This document shows positions 10,760 to 24,616 of a stretch of 64,000 bases of DNA, piece after piece. Position 1 is the stretch's first letter, and each line of letters starts with the position of its first letter. The notes beneath the pieces are model-generated. The model did not search any database. It saw nothing but the letters and a program-made list of their open reading frames with translations, and had not been told where the DNA came from. Made by a program: the position numbers and the translations under genes. This DNA comes from Chimonanthus salicifolius (taxonomy: Eukaryota > Streptophyta > Magnoliopsida > Laurales > Calycanthaceae), in assembly GCA_013350335.1 (NCBI GenBank), contig CM023539.1, forward strand, positions 29,691,043 through 29,755,042. The letters are read 5' to 3'.

Positions 10760-13700
10760 AAGAAATCAAAATTTTGTAAGTCCTCATACTCCTCCAAAGA
10801 ATGTGTAGCATCATCACTAGAATATTGATTTTTTCGTTCAAACCATCAAATGGATTAATATCATCAAGTGAAATGACTTTTGAGTCCTTAAAGAATTTCT
10901 CTACTGAAGTCTTTTTCGTAAGTAAATTCCCTTTCACATAAATTAAATCTTGAAGCTTTTCTGGATCAAGTTTGTTCCTCTTTTTTGAATAAGTTGTTTA
11001 AAAAACGCTCCAAGTGCAGTCACATGCTAATGCACTACATGGTTGACTCAAGATTTTTATCGCAATGGACCTCAAATTTGGAATTGAAGTTCCTACATAT
11101 GGCCCACAACATCCCTAAGTAATTAAAAGAATTAGATACACCTTACAAGATATAATTAATATAAACTATAAAATACTAAATCAAAATTAAATTAAAAAAA
11201 AATGAAAAGAAACTGTCACGCCTTGACCCAAAACATAGGCATCTGAAGCGGAATAATTTTACTTTTTTTAATATCCCACATGGGAAACACACGTGTGCTC
11301 ACAACTCAATCATCGAGGTCATAAATAAACTCAAATACCATTAATATCTCAAAGGGGATATAAATTCTCTATCATAAAAGTTATCAACTTTCTAGAATTT
11401 ATTACAAACAAATCCTCAATGAATAAAATGGTAAAATTCAACATCACCAACTCAAATAAAATAAATGAAATAAACAACTCAATATGTGGTGCGTCTAAAG
11501 CAGCATAATAACTAACTTCCTCAGGTCCCTCGGACCCATCCGGTTCAACATTACCTGAAATTAGAAGAATGTGAATACAAACAATACTTAGTGAGGAAAT
11601 ATGCATGGTACACACTCACGCACCCACATAATAATAATGTATGAAATGGAATATAAATCATGTTGTGCAACACTATCCTGCTATCAATCTCATCAATGTA
11701 AACACAATTTCCACCCAAGGACACCACAATGGAACGGGTTGCCAAAACATATGATCCCTTGAGAGACATAGGCCGCGACTTATAAAGTGGGAGATCTCCA
11801 TAAAACATATCCAATCTACCACACCCTGCGCAAACTGTACACCAAGTGTACAAAACAGTCGTGAGAGAGATCTACAATGAGAAGTATGTGAGGGGATATA
11901 CTCCTCATTGATAACCACAAATAGTCATGAGAGCAACCTACAACGCGATGCACTTGAGGAGCTATACTTCTCGACGGCAACCCTATAGGACCAAGTCCCG
12001 TAGCCCCACCGTTCAAATAGAGTTCCTTAAACAAATCATCATCCTGTCACACAAATCTCCTATAGGGAGTGGGGACTACTACTAGTGGGACCCAAACAAG
12101 AGAAAAGGTACATCCTCAAGTCATATATACTCTTTGGGTCTCATCTCAACAGTATCCCATACTCACATCCTAGATAACCTCCTAGGCACACATCAGTGAG
12201 TAATGCAAAAGGGATTATATTCATAATTACATGAGCAACATATACATTATAATCATATCATTACCATAATTTCACAATGATAGCAAATATAGCACATTCC
12301 ATACATTCAACATGATTATCACATTGGGTTGTTTTAGGGACATGGACTACATAGCAACCTTGAGATACAATCTTCGGGTTCATTTACATTCATAATTTAA
12401 ACCCAACTAAGTTCATCAAGAAATCATCTTAGCCCTTCACAAGGGTCCCCAATAACTATTACAAATCTCTCATCATCATAACCAGATAACAAACATGCTA
12501 TATATCACATAATAGGGAATTCATAATAATTCATACATAGTATAGAGCACATCCATCCTATCTATCATGCATTAAACCCATCAATAACATAATATGTTCC
12601 ATAAATCAATGTAATAGCATACAAACATTCGTACAATCTGTGTAGCAATCCTCACCTCGAAAGTTACAATGTTCTGTGTTGATCTTCGGGTCGTACCTCA
12701 ACGGGTTCGGGGTTCGAAGGCTCTAATCATGCCGAAAAGAAAATAATATACTATTATAATTCATGGATTAGGTCTAAGCACAGTTTAGAAGCAAAACCCC
12801 CAAATTTAGACCCAAGATTTACCCCTAATCTGGTTTAATCTTTTCAATCCAGCAAAATCCAGAATTAAAATCTATAATCCCTCTAAAAAATCAATCATAT
12901 TCTCTTTTTTTGGCAATTTCGTCTCTCCCTGAGGTTTCTAAAATCCAAAACCAACACATATCCACCTCATACACAACCCAAACACCAATATCCCCAATTT
13001 AGTTCTATGGATCTCCCTCCAATCGAGGTCTATTAGCTATCCAAAGCCATATTCTCACCAAATCTCATTAAATCCAAACAACAAAAAGAGGAGTAAGAGA
13101 AAACCATATTCTTACCTTTTGGAGGAGAAGAAACCACTCAAACGACGTTTTAGGGGGTGCTTGATCCACGAATCACGCATGCATAGGGCAAAAATAGGTG
13201 AAGGAACTAAGTTGGGTGGCAGGGAAGAGAGGTAGGCTGGTGAGAGAGGAAGGGGATGAAAATAATCTAATTTCGTGCAAACATGTGCCTAAATACAGAC
13301 TTTAAGTTCCGTCATCAGTCCGACTAACACTATTCATCGATCGATCTGACACTATTCACTTTTTTTTTTAGGGTCAGGCCATTACAAAAACTTACTAGGA
13401 GGAGTTGATTGCATTAACTGATTTGATATCTCTTCTCCAAAATGCATGGATCTCTAGAATGATAAAGAGTGAACTCTTTAAATGTTTCTCTCAACTCTCC
13501 TCTTGGTGTCATTTTTGTGATAACTTTATTGATATCGTCTTTGATTTCAACATCTAGACTTATAATGTTCTCATCAAATAACTTAGGATGAAAATATGCA
13601 GCCGCAGCATGCAAAGGACTATGCAAAAAAAATTTCCAACGTTGATCTAATATGCTCAAAATCTCCTTGCATTTATTTTCATAATCAGAATTTGAATAAA

Positions 13701-14983
13701 GTCTTCTAATGGATGCTATTACACGATTAAATCCATCATACAAGTAATCCATTGTGGAATTATCACCATCTACCGCTCTCAATATTCTAACAAGAGGTTC
13801 AATAATTTAGATTGCTTTCTTTCTACCATTCCAAAATTCATCACCATGTAAAATTTCTGCCACGTCTTTTCCCTCACTTTTTTAACATTGGGACATACTT
13901 CTCCATGCAACCGAAGCAACCATCAATCTTAATGTATCTTCTTGACTCAAAACAAATTGTAAACAAATGAATTGAGTTGCAAATCATGTAGTGGTCGGCC
14001 TTTGCAACTCTCTTCCTTTGGTATGTACCCTTAACAAATCAAGGACATGTTGAAACCGATACAAAAACTTAACAATTCTGCGAACATTGTCCATGTAGGG
14101 CTTCACAAATGGCAATTTGTCAATGTCTTCCAACATTAAATCAATACAATGTGTAGCACATTGTGTCTTGAAAATATTTTGATACTTATTTTCAAGTATA
14201 TCTCCTGCAAAGGTATAATTTGACCATTGTTTGTAACAAATTGCACCACATTTTTTGGTCCAATATCATCAATCACAAAGATATAAAATTAGCAATGAAA
14301 GCTCCACTTTTAATTCCCTTGTGCACATAGACTTAAAGAAAACTGTGTCTTCTGGACAAGCTACTAAGCAATTAATATAAGGTCAATTCTTCATATATGT
14401 CCATGTGTCGAACATAAATGTTCATCCATAGGTCTTCCAATTCTTTTTTATATCATTTGCATATGATATTACTAGGTTTTTCACATTCTTCAACAATTTG
14501 GTCCTTAATGTTTCACTAGTAGAAGGGACATAGGTGGGCCCATATCTTGCAATGGCCTGGAGTGCTTCTCAAAATTCTTCAGATCTCAACAAATTAAAGG
14601 AGAGGTCGTCCTTCACCATGGTTATACATAACAAATTATCAACATGATCCTTATAATGTTTCTTAATCATTGTATCAACGAATTGTTGTCCCGATGATGT
14701 TAAATTTCCCCCTGTGTTGGTAGATCCAATAGACATTCATGTTGTCTCACTTCCTCTATGTTTTTTTTGCCTCTCTTTAAATACTATGGCATCATTTGCC
14801 ATTTCACAAATATTCTCAGGAACTTTGTCACACATTTTGACATCGAGCAATGTTCTTTATTGCAAGATGATTTCTAAAACGGGCGATACCACCTCTAAAA
14901 AGTTCTTCACAAAATTTGCACTTAATTTTACCTTGACCCAAATCCTCTCCATATTGCCAGAATTCATCTTTTTGTCGAGACAT
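10760..14983 (-). pseudogene. hAT-family (BED/DUF659-type) transposase, broken and split by an LTR
   Basis: Transposases of this family cut and paste hAT DNA elements in the nucleus. On the minus strand a start codon lies at 14983 and is followed by a BED zinc finger (KCKFCEELFRGGIARFRNHL, with C-x2-C, then H and a final C). The middle region includes AVDGDNSTMDYLYDGFNR and RRLYSNSDYENKCKEILSIL near 13600-13790. The C-terminal hAT dimerisation segment lies near 10900-11110 and includes IAIKILSQPCSALACDCTWS and KKRNKLDPEKLQDLIYV. The gene is dead: frameshifts and stops occur (for example near 13806, and just after the BED domain), and a 2.17 kb solo LTR sits between the PPS and WxxYG-type positions. 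I could not identify the element's terminal inverted repeats. Confidence 0.8.
11214..13386 (-). mobile_element. Solo gypsy-type LTR inside the hAT transposase
   Basis: Termini are TGTCACGCCTTGACCC at 11214 and GGTCAGGCCATTACA at 13386. The flanks are GAAAC (11209-11213) and AAAAC (13387-13391), a TSD with one mismatch. Read on the minus strand it begins TGTAATGGCCTGACCC, like the TGTAATACCCTGACCC family elsewhere in the window. Transposase coding resumes on both sides, which confirms the boundaries. No internal genes; the small ORFs in 11349-12034 are not coding. Confidence 0.75.
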
Positions 14984-16203
14984 TTTCGATGGAAGGTGGA
15001 AAGATATAGAAAAAATACGAATATTAATTTTTAAATATAATAAACGAGCAAAAGATACATTTTAATAATCAACTCAAAATAAATGCATTCAAGCATTCAG
15101 ATATCAAATTATTAATACCAAAGAACATAAGATAAGTGCCAAAGCACATTGTGTATTAATTTTAAATCATCATCATAAATGATATTATTTAATTATAACT
15201 TTCAAAATTCATTGAAAATAATTTTTGATAATTGGTGCATCCAAATACAGGTGTTCTTTAGATTTCAAAAATTATGGAATTTAATAGAATCTAGGAAGCT
15301 AATATATGCTTTTAATCAAATAAGTTGAATTAAACTAAGATAAAGAAAAATAAAGAGAACCTACCAGAAGGATTTGAGTGGCTGGTTGAATGAAAAAGGG
15401 TGACTGTAGTCGACCTTCAAAGAGCAGATCTCGGCTTGGAGGCGATGGGAGGTGTGCAGATAGTGGTAGACTCAAGGAGATTACTACTTTTATTTTTCTA
15501 TTGATTTTCCAACAGTGAGAAGCACTTTGGAGTTTGGACGTAGAGAAATAAAGAAATTTAAGACTTTAAGAAGTTTAAGAAGTAAAGAAGTTTCCAATTT
15601 AAAGAAGTTTCCAGTTTTTCATTCATACAGTCGTGCGCAGCACTGTACGTGCGTGACTTCTTCCGCTCCAACGCGTGCATGTGTGGTGTTGTTTCTTTCG
15701 TGTATTTTACGCGATATTCTCGTTTCGAGGGATAAAAACACAATATGAATGGATAAATCCCGTTTTAACCGCAGTGGTGATATTATCACGAAAACATCAT
15801 TTAGCCGATATTATTGTGAGAAATTAAAAAATATCAGCGTTATTTATTACATTGGTACTAGCAACAACATCTTTATAAAAAACAACACCATATTTATGTT
15901 AAAGTCTTTAAATGGAGTGGAAGTAGTTCTCATTTAGGATGAAAATCATTAACATAAAAAACATGACTTTTGTTATTATATTAATGTTATGTTTTGGACA
16001 CCATGTCTAAGGATGAGAATATCTACTCAAAAGACCTATAATATAGGACAAAATTGACCTCGTATAGGATGCAAAAATTTAGTGAATAAGCATAATTTGG
16101 CAGTCATGAAAATATAAATAACTTAAAAAGTTAGATTTTATAAATGGATTAAGATTTTGTTTAGTTCCCATACTCAAAGATCTTGTGATGTACCCAGCAT
16201 ATT
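14984..16203. other. hAT 5' flank and unassigned sequence
   Basis: Upstream side of the transposase pseudogene. It is A/T rich, with a GC-richer patch around 15400-15730. The ORF at 15515-15748 and its antisense shadow have no recognisable similarity. No repeat boundary could be supported. Confidence 0.4.
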
Positions 16204-16503
16204 GGATAAAAGTGACTCAATCATTTAATAAATTAATAGCCGCCATTCACAACTTTAAATTAAGTGTGATTAATCACATGATGGCATTTTCGTCTTTTCA
16301 TTTTTAAAATTGTTGTTGAGATCATAAAAATTGAATGTATAACTGTAAAAGTGCACTTGATGGATTATAATCAAACTAAATTTTAACCTAAAAATCAATT
16401 GTTAGCAATTTAATGGGTTAATATTCAATCATGCTTAATAGATTATAGTCAATATTTAATAAACATGTAATAGATTAAAATGACTCAATTATTTAATAGA
16501 TTA
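16204..16503. repeat. Imperfect tandem repeat, first unit (period about 280 bp)
   Basis: TGACTCAATCATTTAATAAATT at 16204 starts a unit containing AAGTGTGATTAATCACAT and GATGGATTATAAT. The next TGACTCAATTATTTAATAG at 16481 starts a second unit that was interrupted at 16503 and resumes at 24617 with the same landmarks in the same order. Confidence 0.55.
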
Positions 16504-18444
16504 TGTTGGCCTAAAAGTTAAATCTGCCTCCACTGAGTCAGATTGAGTTGTCAATTTCGTGACTATGTTCAACTGACTTTAGAGTTTTCAATTTCTTTGA
16601 CTAATTCGTGACCATGTCCATGTGTCCAAGACCACGCCTCTAGAAGACATACATAGTCAAATCAAGTTTGAAGCTCCAGAAGAGTCGTCATTTGGAAGAC
16701 ATCGCACCGAAACCGTATGAATTTCATGAATGTAATCCAACACAAATATTTTGACCTTAGGACTGACTTAGAACACCTATACTTACCATTGGGACAAACC
16801 TTAAAATTCATAACTTAGAATATGGTAGAATTAAATTAGATTTCTTAGGTTAATTTTGTTTTGCTCTATTTTGGAGAAGTTTTGACTCTTATCAAATATT
16901 CTCAAGTATTAGTACAATCTTTGTTTTTTGATAGATCACTCAAAGAGCTTTCCAAAAAGTCCAAAAACACCCAATTCCAAAATGTATAGCTCAAGTTATG
17001 AGCATTTCAATGAAAGGGTGTAAAACAGAACAAAACAATTTTATCATATACCCTCACTTGGAGAGATTATTTGAGGTATCAATTGGACATCAAATTCGAC
17101 AAAATTTTGTAAGTAGATAGATCTCTCAATTATCTTTCCAACGAACCCCAGAACTCTCAAAACCAAGTATGAGAACCTAATTTATGGTCATTTTAGTCGA
17201 GGTGTACAAAATTGTCAAGATTCAGACGACTGAATTGTGAGTTTCAATCGGTTGAACTGTGAGTATCAGTTAACTGAAAGTGTTGCAGATTTGACTTTTC
17301 AGCCTCAGATGAGATTCATTTGGTTGAATTTTTTAATTCAGTCGCCTGAATTCTTCTTAGTTCATTAACTCACAGTTGCTGAGGTTTCAGTCAACTGAAT
17401 CGTGCCGAGATGTTTCAATGGTCATTTATGGACTTTTCAATCTACTAAAATCGCAACGGTAAGTTTTTAACGACTTTTTTGCTTCGATTTTGACATCCAA
17501 CTGTCATATTTTCAAGAGGACTTTAAATACATGAGCTTAGGGCATTCCAAAGGTTAGTCCTTGATGAGCTAAACCCTCTTTAGCATTCTCCAAGACTCTC
17601 AATCATTTCAACAACACTAAAACTCCATAGTTAGATTACTAAAACTCTTGAACTTAATGTCAATCACATTTCAAGCACTCATGGGCAAATCTTTGAGCAT
17701 ATTAAGCTTTCATTGAATGTGATTAGAGATAAACCTCTAGGAAAAAGCCTCCCCTCATAGGAACATTCTTAATCTCTCTAGAAATCTCTTCTCCCATACT
17801 TAGTTGTGCATCATTCGATCTCTTACACTTCACCAAGAGCAAAGCAAGGAGAAAAACCTCAAGAACGTCCTAAGACCACTTCAAGCAACAAAAGGTAAAG
17901 CGTTCTTGGCATTTTTCTAAAAATCAAATTATTTCTATCATTGTGTAATTTGTATAGGGTTGGTGTTGTAATGAGAGAAGTGTGTCTTCTCTTTTGAGTA
18001 TTATCGGTCCAATTTTCACCCATGAAGAAGATCAAGTGTTGTATAGGTTCCATCTCTACTTGTGAAAGAGATCAATGTTATTATACGTTTTTTCTCCACC
18101 CTCGAAGTAGAAGTTCAGTGGAATCCTCAAATTGTGTACTTAAGGCTTGTATGTAAGTAAGGTTACAGAAGCCACGTAAAAATCTCCATGTTCAATTTCT
18201 CCATCTCTTCTCATCTCCTCATCTCATTATTGTGCTTGTGTTTATTTTCTATCTTTATTGCACATTAAGTTATGTAGACTTGTTTATGCATGTAAATTTT
18301 GATTGGACTTTAAACACTTAATTTGGAAGATTAATTGAAGAATTTGTTGAGATCAACCTTTAAGTGCCTAATATCTAAAAAGAATTTAAAATTCGCCCAA
18401 TAGTCATATTCACCTCCCTCTAAGACTATCTAGCTTGACATACA
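16504..18444 (+). mobile_element. Copia-type (SIRE-like) solo LTR with TSD
   Basis: The segment starts TGTTGGCCTAAAAG and ends CTTGACATACA, flanked by GATTA on both sides (16499-16503 and 18445-18449). Near the 3' end, AAAATTCGCCCAATAG and TTCACCTCCCTCTAAGAC match the hallmark end of SIRE/Maximus-type Ty1/copia LTRs (family pattern ATTCACCCCCCCTCT). Length 1941 bp. No ORF of interest. The 17220-17400 region holds several copies of a CAGTyrACTGAA-type phrase. Confidence 0.65.
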
Positions 18445-18451
18445 GATTAAT

Positions 18452-21400
18452 TGTAATACCCTGACCCAAGATTAAGGATAATTGTGTTATTTGTATTAAT
18501 TAATTGTGTTTTAATCCGTTAATTATGAAGATTACAGATTGAGATTTTTAGAAATCCAGGATCGGCCCAATTAGAGCTCGATAGCTCACAGATCTAACTC
18601 ATTTAAGTTGGAAGGGCAAAATGGTAATTTACTAAAAATATTATTATTTAGGTGATTTAATTATTGATTATTATTAAAATATGTTGTTTGAAATAATTGG
18701 ATTGTCAAAGCTATGCATTCGTAGTGATCTTAAATGATGAATTCATAAGACCTTTTAGTCTATGCTTTTGATTTTCAGAAATACTTATAAATGTGACCGT
18801 GGAAGGTCTCTATTTATGAAAATAATTGTTTTAAATAATTATAAAAGTCATAAAATTTCAGAAAAATAACCAGTATTTAATCTGTGTTTTAACCAATTAG
18901 TTTGTTTAACGGATTTACAAAATAAGATATAAAAAGACTTAAACAAATACTGTATTTTTTTACAAAAATCTACCTACGTGTCATTTTTGCCTAGATCGAA
19001 CGATTTCGAAAGTGTATTTTTCTCCAGATTTCAACAATGTTTATGATTTTTAAGGGCCGACATTTTAGACAGGATGGATTAATTTGATTAAACCAGTTTT
19101 ATATCTAATAAATGAAGATAAGGTTTTTTTAGAAATGAAAATATTATAAAATCATTTGATTACCTTTAACTGTGACATCTTGAAACTACAAGTAGGAGTT
19201 ATGGCCAAGTGTAGGCCCCTCCTTTATTACATACATGCAATTGAACCTTTAAATACTTCCATGTGTATTATGCTTTCAAAAAAAAACTTTGTATCCCTTT
19301 CATCCCTTCTTTTTCAATTAAAAAACCTTACATCATTTCTTCTTACCTCTTTGGCCCTCCAACGCCATTACACTTCTGTGAAATCAATTGGATTGAAGCC
19401 TTGAAAACACACATTCCATGGCCATCGAATTTGATTTTATCAAAGGTAATTTTTAATATTTTAAATATTTATTTCTCTTATGATTTTAAAATAAATGAAA
19501 ATAATGAAATGTTAAATTTTATCATTTTGAAATTGTTATTTTTATACACAATGAAGTTCTCTCATTTTATGAAATAATGAGAAGTATTATTAGGAGTTGT
19601 TTTGAAAATAAGTTTATAATTATTTAAGAATGAGATTGATTTTTTTTACTATAAATCTTTTAATATATTTTAATGTATTTTAATCAAGTTATTGTCTTAA
19701 TTGATGAAGTTTTGACTTAAAAATTTCAAATGGATTATTTGGCTATTTCTATGAAAAAAATACTTTAAAATTGTTGAAATAATGATTTAAACATTTTTTA
19801 GTAATTTTAAGAAAAGATATGGTTAAGTTGGTTTTCTTATATATCTTAGAAAATCTGAAATAATTATATATAAATCTTAGTTTTATTTAGAATTAGTAAA
19901 TTGATAAATTCTTATTTAGTTTTGTTAATAAGTATAAATTTAATAAATTAGAGACTTAAATTGCTTTTAGACCACTTAAATTAGTTATTCATGTTAACAT
20001 TTTTTATATGTGTAATTTTTGAAATTTGTTTAAGATTAATAATTTGAGATTTGTGCTTTGATTATGTTCATGATTGTCTAGAGACCCTTATTCTCAATTA
20101 AAAGTGATACTAACCCCTCTTATTTGATATTATCATATATACATATATATTATGTATTCACTTCAAGGTCGATACTCTCTATCTGTGGCTGAGTCAGCCC
20201 GATAGCTATCTATAACTCAGCGATTTCCTTCGCCGCTCGGTAGAAAAGAAGGGTTCGGGCACTGAGTAACTTTTATGCCTAACTTGTTATAAGAGTAGTG
20301 GCCTGAGCACTTTATACCTCTAAGTCTAACTCAATACGTCAACCTGGTCATGTCCAGAAGACAATATGAAAAGTGGATTGAGCACCCTATTATATATATT
20401 GCTGATTATTATAACTTAAAATTGTTAGTAACCAAATAGGAGACTCCATTTCCCCGGAGATTTTTGGAAAACAGGATAAAAAAATTGAAATACTATGAGT
20501 ATGTATTGCCTTGTATGCTATGTATATTGATTGATTATTGATTGTATATCTGTTTGTATGTTTGACAGATACTTCGCTACCACACATTTTCGGTGAGAAG
20601 ACTTAACACTGCAGTAAAAGTAAATCAGGTTAAAAAAGATCTAGTGCAATGAGTGATTTCAAGGATCTGTTTGATGAACCCACTTACATGCCTAGAGATA
20701 ATGCACTATTATGAAGAGTGCTTATGCATATTTATGATGTTGATCATATATAGTGACGCTTATGAGCTGTGATAATGTTAATACTACTTCCATTTACCCT
20801 TAACTACTGAATTATTACCAACCTTGCGTGTGTCGGTTTACGTCTACTAGACCAAGTGGGTCAGTTACTTAACTCGTGTGTCAGTACCGGTTTTCGGTGG
20901 GCCAGAGATATACTTGTAAGATTGTATTTTGACTGTGTCGGGACTTAATATTAATTATCTCAGCATATTATCTAAGTGTTACGGTGGATGTCAGCACTTA
21001 TGGAATGATGTTGAAATTTTGGCAAGATAAAACTATTATTATAATACCCTAACCCGAATTAAGCTTGATCAGTATGATAAATCATACTTAGACCGTTTAA
21101 TATTGAATATTACGGTTAAAGCTTTACGAAAAGCCTAGGTGTGGCCCAGTAAGAAGTTGAAAGCTCGATGATCCAGCTCGTCTAGTTTAAAGGGCAAAAT
21201 GGTAATTTATCATTTATCAATATTATTTCTTCTATGTATGTAATTATTTGATGAATGATATTGATTTCCTTAATCAAGGATTTTAATTTATAATTACAGA
21301 ATTATTTTATTTTTAGAAAATGTTATTTAAAACTACCTGAAAAGAACCCGAAAGGGAAAAAATAATTATTTTTAGATAATTTCAGAAATAAGAAGTTTTT

Positions 21401-24400
21401 TAGAAAATCATGTGATGTTAGGTTTTAAAATGACGATTTAGTTTATTTCTCCAAAGTTTGAAAATAATGGTTTTAAATCCTTCTATTTAACACAGGTTAA
21501 ATTAATTAAATAGTGTCAAAATGTAGATTTTGTTTAAATCTATGATTTTTAATGAATTTTAAACCTCCAAAATTTTATGTCAAATTGAGTTTATTAAACC
21601 CAATATTTATGTTAAGTTAGATTAAATTATTTAAGCTTTTTAAATCATGTTTTTAGTTAAAAATTGATTTTAGTCAATACATGACATATTTGCAAAACCT
21701 GTAGAGGGACTTATCTGCAATTTATTTTTACTGTTACAGTTTATTGTGGCAGCGAGTACGTGGCCAGCCGCTCCCTTGCAACGCTCGTGGGCTGCCGGTG
21801 AAGTGGTTTTCACCCAGCCAACAGTTGAGCATATAAATTTCACCTTCCTCCCAGCTGGATTCACCCCAGATGAAAATCTAACCCTCTGTGAAAACCAGCT
21901 TCCGTCCCTTTCTGCTTTTCAAAATTTTCACCGTAGCTTGGAAGTGGGAGATTTTTCAAAATTCTGATTTTCAACTCCAGAGCTCAAGCGAAGGTAACAT
22001 GTGTTCCTTTTCAAATTTTAACAAGTTTAGAATCAAACAAAAGTAAAATTGATCAACATTTGAGTGTGTAAAATGAATTTGAAGTTTAAGGAAAAACTTA
22101 GATTTCTTTTATTTCATTAGTCCTCATGCTAAAATCAGAAGTTTTAAATAAGTGTTAAAGTTTTAATTGATTCCCTATGTCAAGAGGACTCACTGAGGGG
22201 TACATCTGACCAGTTGAATGTGAAAAATGAACTCAGAAAATCTACTGTCTCTGGATTCGTATTTCACTCCCCCGGTGCCGTTACTGTCTGCTGTTGCAGA
22301 CAGAGGATGAAGACGACTCTCGGAAGGTCCGAGAGTTGGTCTTCAAAAGCTTCGAACTGACACCTTTGAAAGTTCCGAGCTTCGGTTCGGGGTTCCGCAG
22401 TGTCCAGAGGCTAACTGTTTCTCCCGCCTTTGCTGACAGGACGTTCCGAGTATGTTCGGAAGGACCGAACTGCTTGGAAGTTCCGAATTTCTCTCGGCAT
22501 GTTCCAAGGTTCTACAGACCAGTTTAGGTAGTGGCTTAGAAGATCTGAATCCACAGTACCTGGTTCCGAGGCATGTTCCGAGGAATCCAGTTTTTTATTT
22601 GTAAATCCTTATTTGATTTAAGATGCATGTGTTAGATCTTAGGTTTTAATGTGATGTTTAAACCCTCTTTGATAAATAAAATTGTTACTAGCCTCTTTTC
22701 TCTTAAATACTATAGTGTATTACTTATTGTATTTACTTCCGATCCGATATTTTTTATTTGTGGCTGACTCAGGCCGATATCTGTAACTGTGAGATTTTCT
22801 TTGCCGCTCGGTAGAAAAGAAGGGTTCGAACACTGAGTGACCTCTAGGCCTAACTCGCTATAAGAGTAGTGACCTGAGTACCTTATTCATTTAGGCTTAA
22901 CTCAATACGTCAATATAGTCATGTCCAGAAGACAATATGAGAAGTGGCCTGAGCACCTATTTATTATATATTGTGGATTATTTTAACTTAAAATGGTTAG
23001 AAACTAAGTAGCAGACTCAGTCCCATTTTCTTTCGAGATTTTTGGAAAAACAGGATAGATTTGAAATACTACAAGTATAAATTGTTTTATATGCTATGCA
23101 TTCTAACTAATTATTGATTGTATATCTGTTTGCATGCTGACAGAGACTTCGATAGCATACATTTTCGGTGAGGAGATTTAACATTGCAGTAGGGGTAAAT
23201 TAGGTTAAAAGATTGGATCTTAAGCAATGAGTAGTTTCAAGAATCAGTGTTGATGAACCCACTCATATGCTTAAACAAGATTCACTATTGTGAAAAGTGC
23301 TTGTAAATATTTATGATGTTGATCATATGTGATATGTTTATGAGCTGTGATGACGTTGATACTGCTTCCACGTACCCTTAACTATTGAACCAATATAGGC
23401 CATGTGTGTGAGATGGTTTACGACTACTAGACTAGGGGTGTTTACAGTTGCTGACTTCGAGAGTGTCAGTACCGACCATGTGAGGGTTGGAGATGTATTT
23501 GCAATGATGTATTTTGACCGTGTCGGGACTTAATACAATGGTCTCAACGTAGTATATAGGTGTTACGGTGAATGATAGCAGTTATGGAATGATGTTGAGA
23601 TTTTTGGCAAGCTTTGAACTGTTATATTAAAAATGTTGATTATTTGACTAACCTGATGTTCATTAGACTGCATTGTTATATTTCTTTCATTGGGTTAGTT
23701 AGCTCACACCACTCACGGAATCTCCGTATCGAGCTTAGGAAGGATAAGCTTTGGCGTGGTCTTGGATTTCTCCCTTTGACGGGGACTTATTGATTTTGGT
23801 TCTTTTGAACTATAATTTGTGTAAAATACCGTATGTGGTACTTTTTATGTGTTGGCTTATATTAAACCACTATGTGACCGTAGCTACTCTGTATTAATTG
23901 AATAATACCTCGTTTATGGATTTATGCGATTGTGTGTTATGTGTGGGTAGACTTGTGATTTATGTTTAAATCCACATGTTGAGAACATGTGTGGCTGGGC
24001 CTAACTTTTGATCCAGCCCATTTAGAGGCCTTGGAGATTAGTTTTAAAAAAAAAAAGTCAGTAGCGTTCCGGGCCCACTTTCGAGTCGAGGTGTTACAAT
24101 TATGTTGATAATATTGATTTTGGCTAACCTAATATTCAATAAACTGCATTGTTATGTTCTTTTACTCGGCTAGTTAGCTCACACTACTCACATTTCAGGA
24201 GATGTACCCGAAGAGGTAGAACCTCCATATTGAGCATAGGAAGGATAAGATGTTCCATTGCTTTGGGTTTCCCACGGACGGGAACTTGTTGTTGATGTTT
24301 GGTTATTTGGAACTATAATTTGTGTAAAGTACCGTATGTGGTACTTATTATGTTCTGAATTGTATAAACCAATATGTGACCGCAGTTGCTCTGATTTGAT

Positions 24401-24616
24401 TAACAAATATTTCGTTTATAAAAATATGTAATTGTATGTTATATGTTTGCATGTAGATATGCTTATGGTATATGTGAATCCACATGTTGAGAATATGTGT
24501 AGCTTCTATTTCTGGACCTAACTCTTAATTCAGCTCAGTTATAAGTATTGAGTTTAACTTACACAAAAAAGAAATTCAGTAGCGTTCTGGGCCCACTTCC
24601 AAGTCGGGGTGTTACA
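18452..24616 (+). mobile_element. Gypsy solo LTR (about 3.1 kb) containing a second LTR of its own family
   Basis: Starts TGTAATACCCTGACCC at 18452 and ends AAGTCGGGGTGTTACA at 24616. TTAAT flanks both ends (18447-18451 and 24617-24621). Removing the inner copy and its TSD leaves about 3101 bp. It matches, in reverse orientation, the LTRs of the minus-strand gypsy element at 36087-53200, for example the GCCGCTCGGTAGAAAAGAAG block at 20230-20250. Its left TSD overlaps the right TSD of the copia LTR next to it. Confidence 0.85.
21040..24098 (+). mobile_element. Nested gypsy solo LTR of the same family
   Basis: Starts TATAATACCCTAACCC (TG mutated to TA) and ends GAGTCGAGGTGTTACA. The TSD is ATTAT at 21035-21039 and 24099-24103. 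Length 3059 bp, nearly the same as the outer copy, so both are complete LTRs. It repeats the outer copy's landmarks: the GCCGCTCGGTAGAAAAGAAG block (22803) and the GGGCCCACTTnCnAGTCG end. A segment at 22290-22600 is dense in TTCCGA/TCGGAA motifs. Confidence 0.85.
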
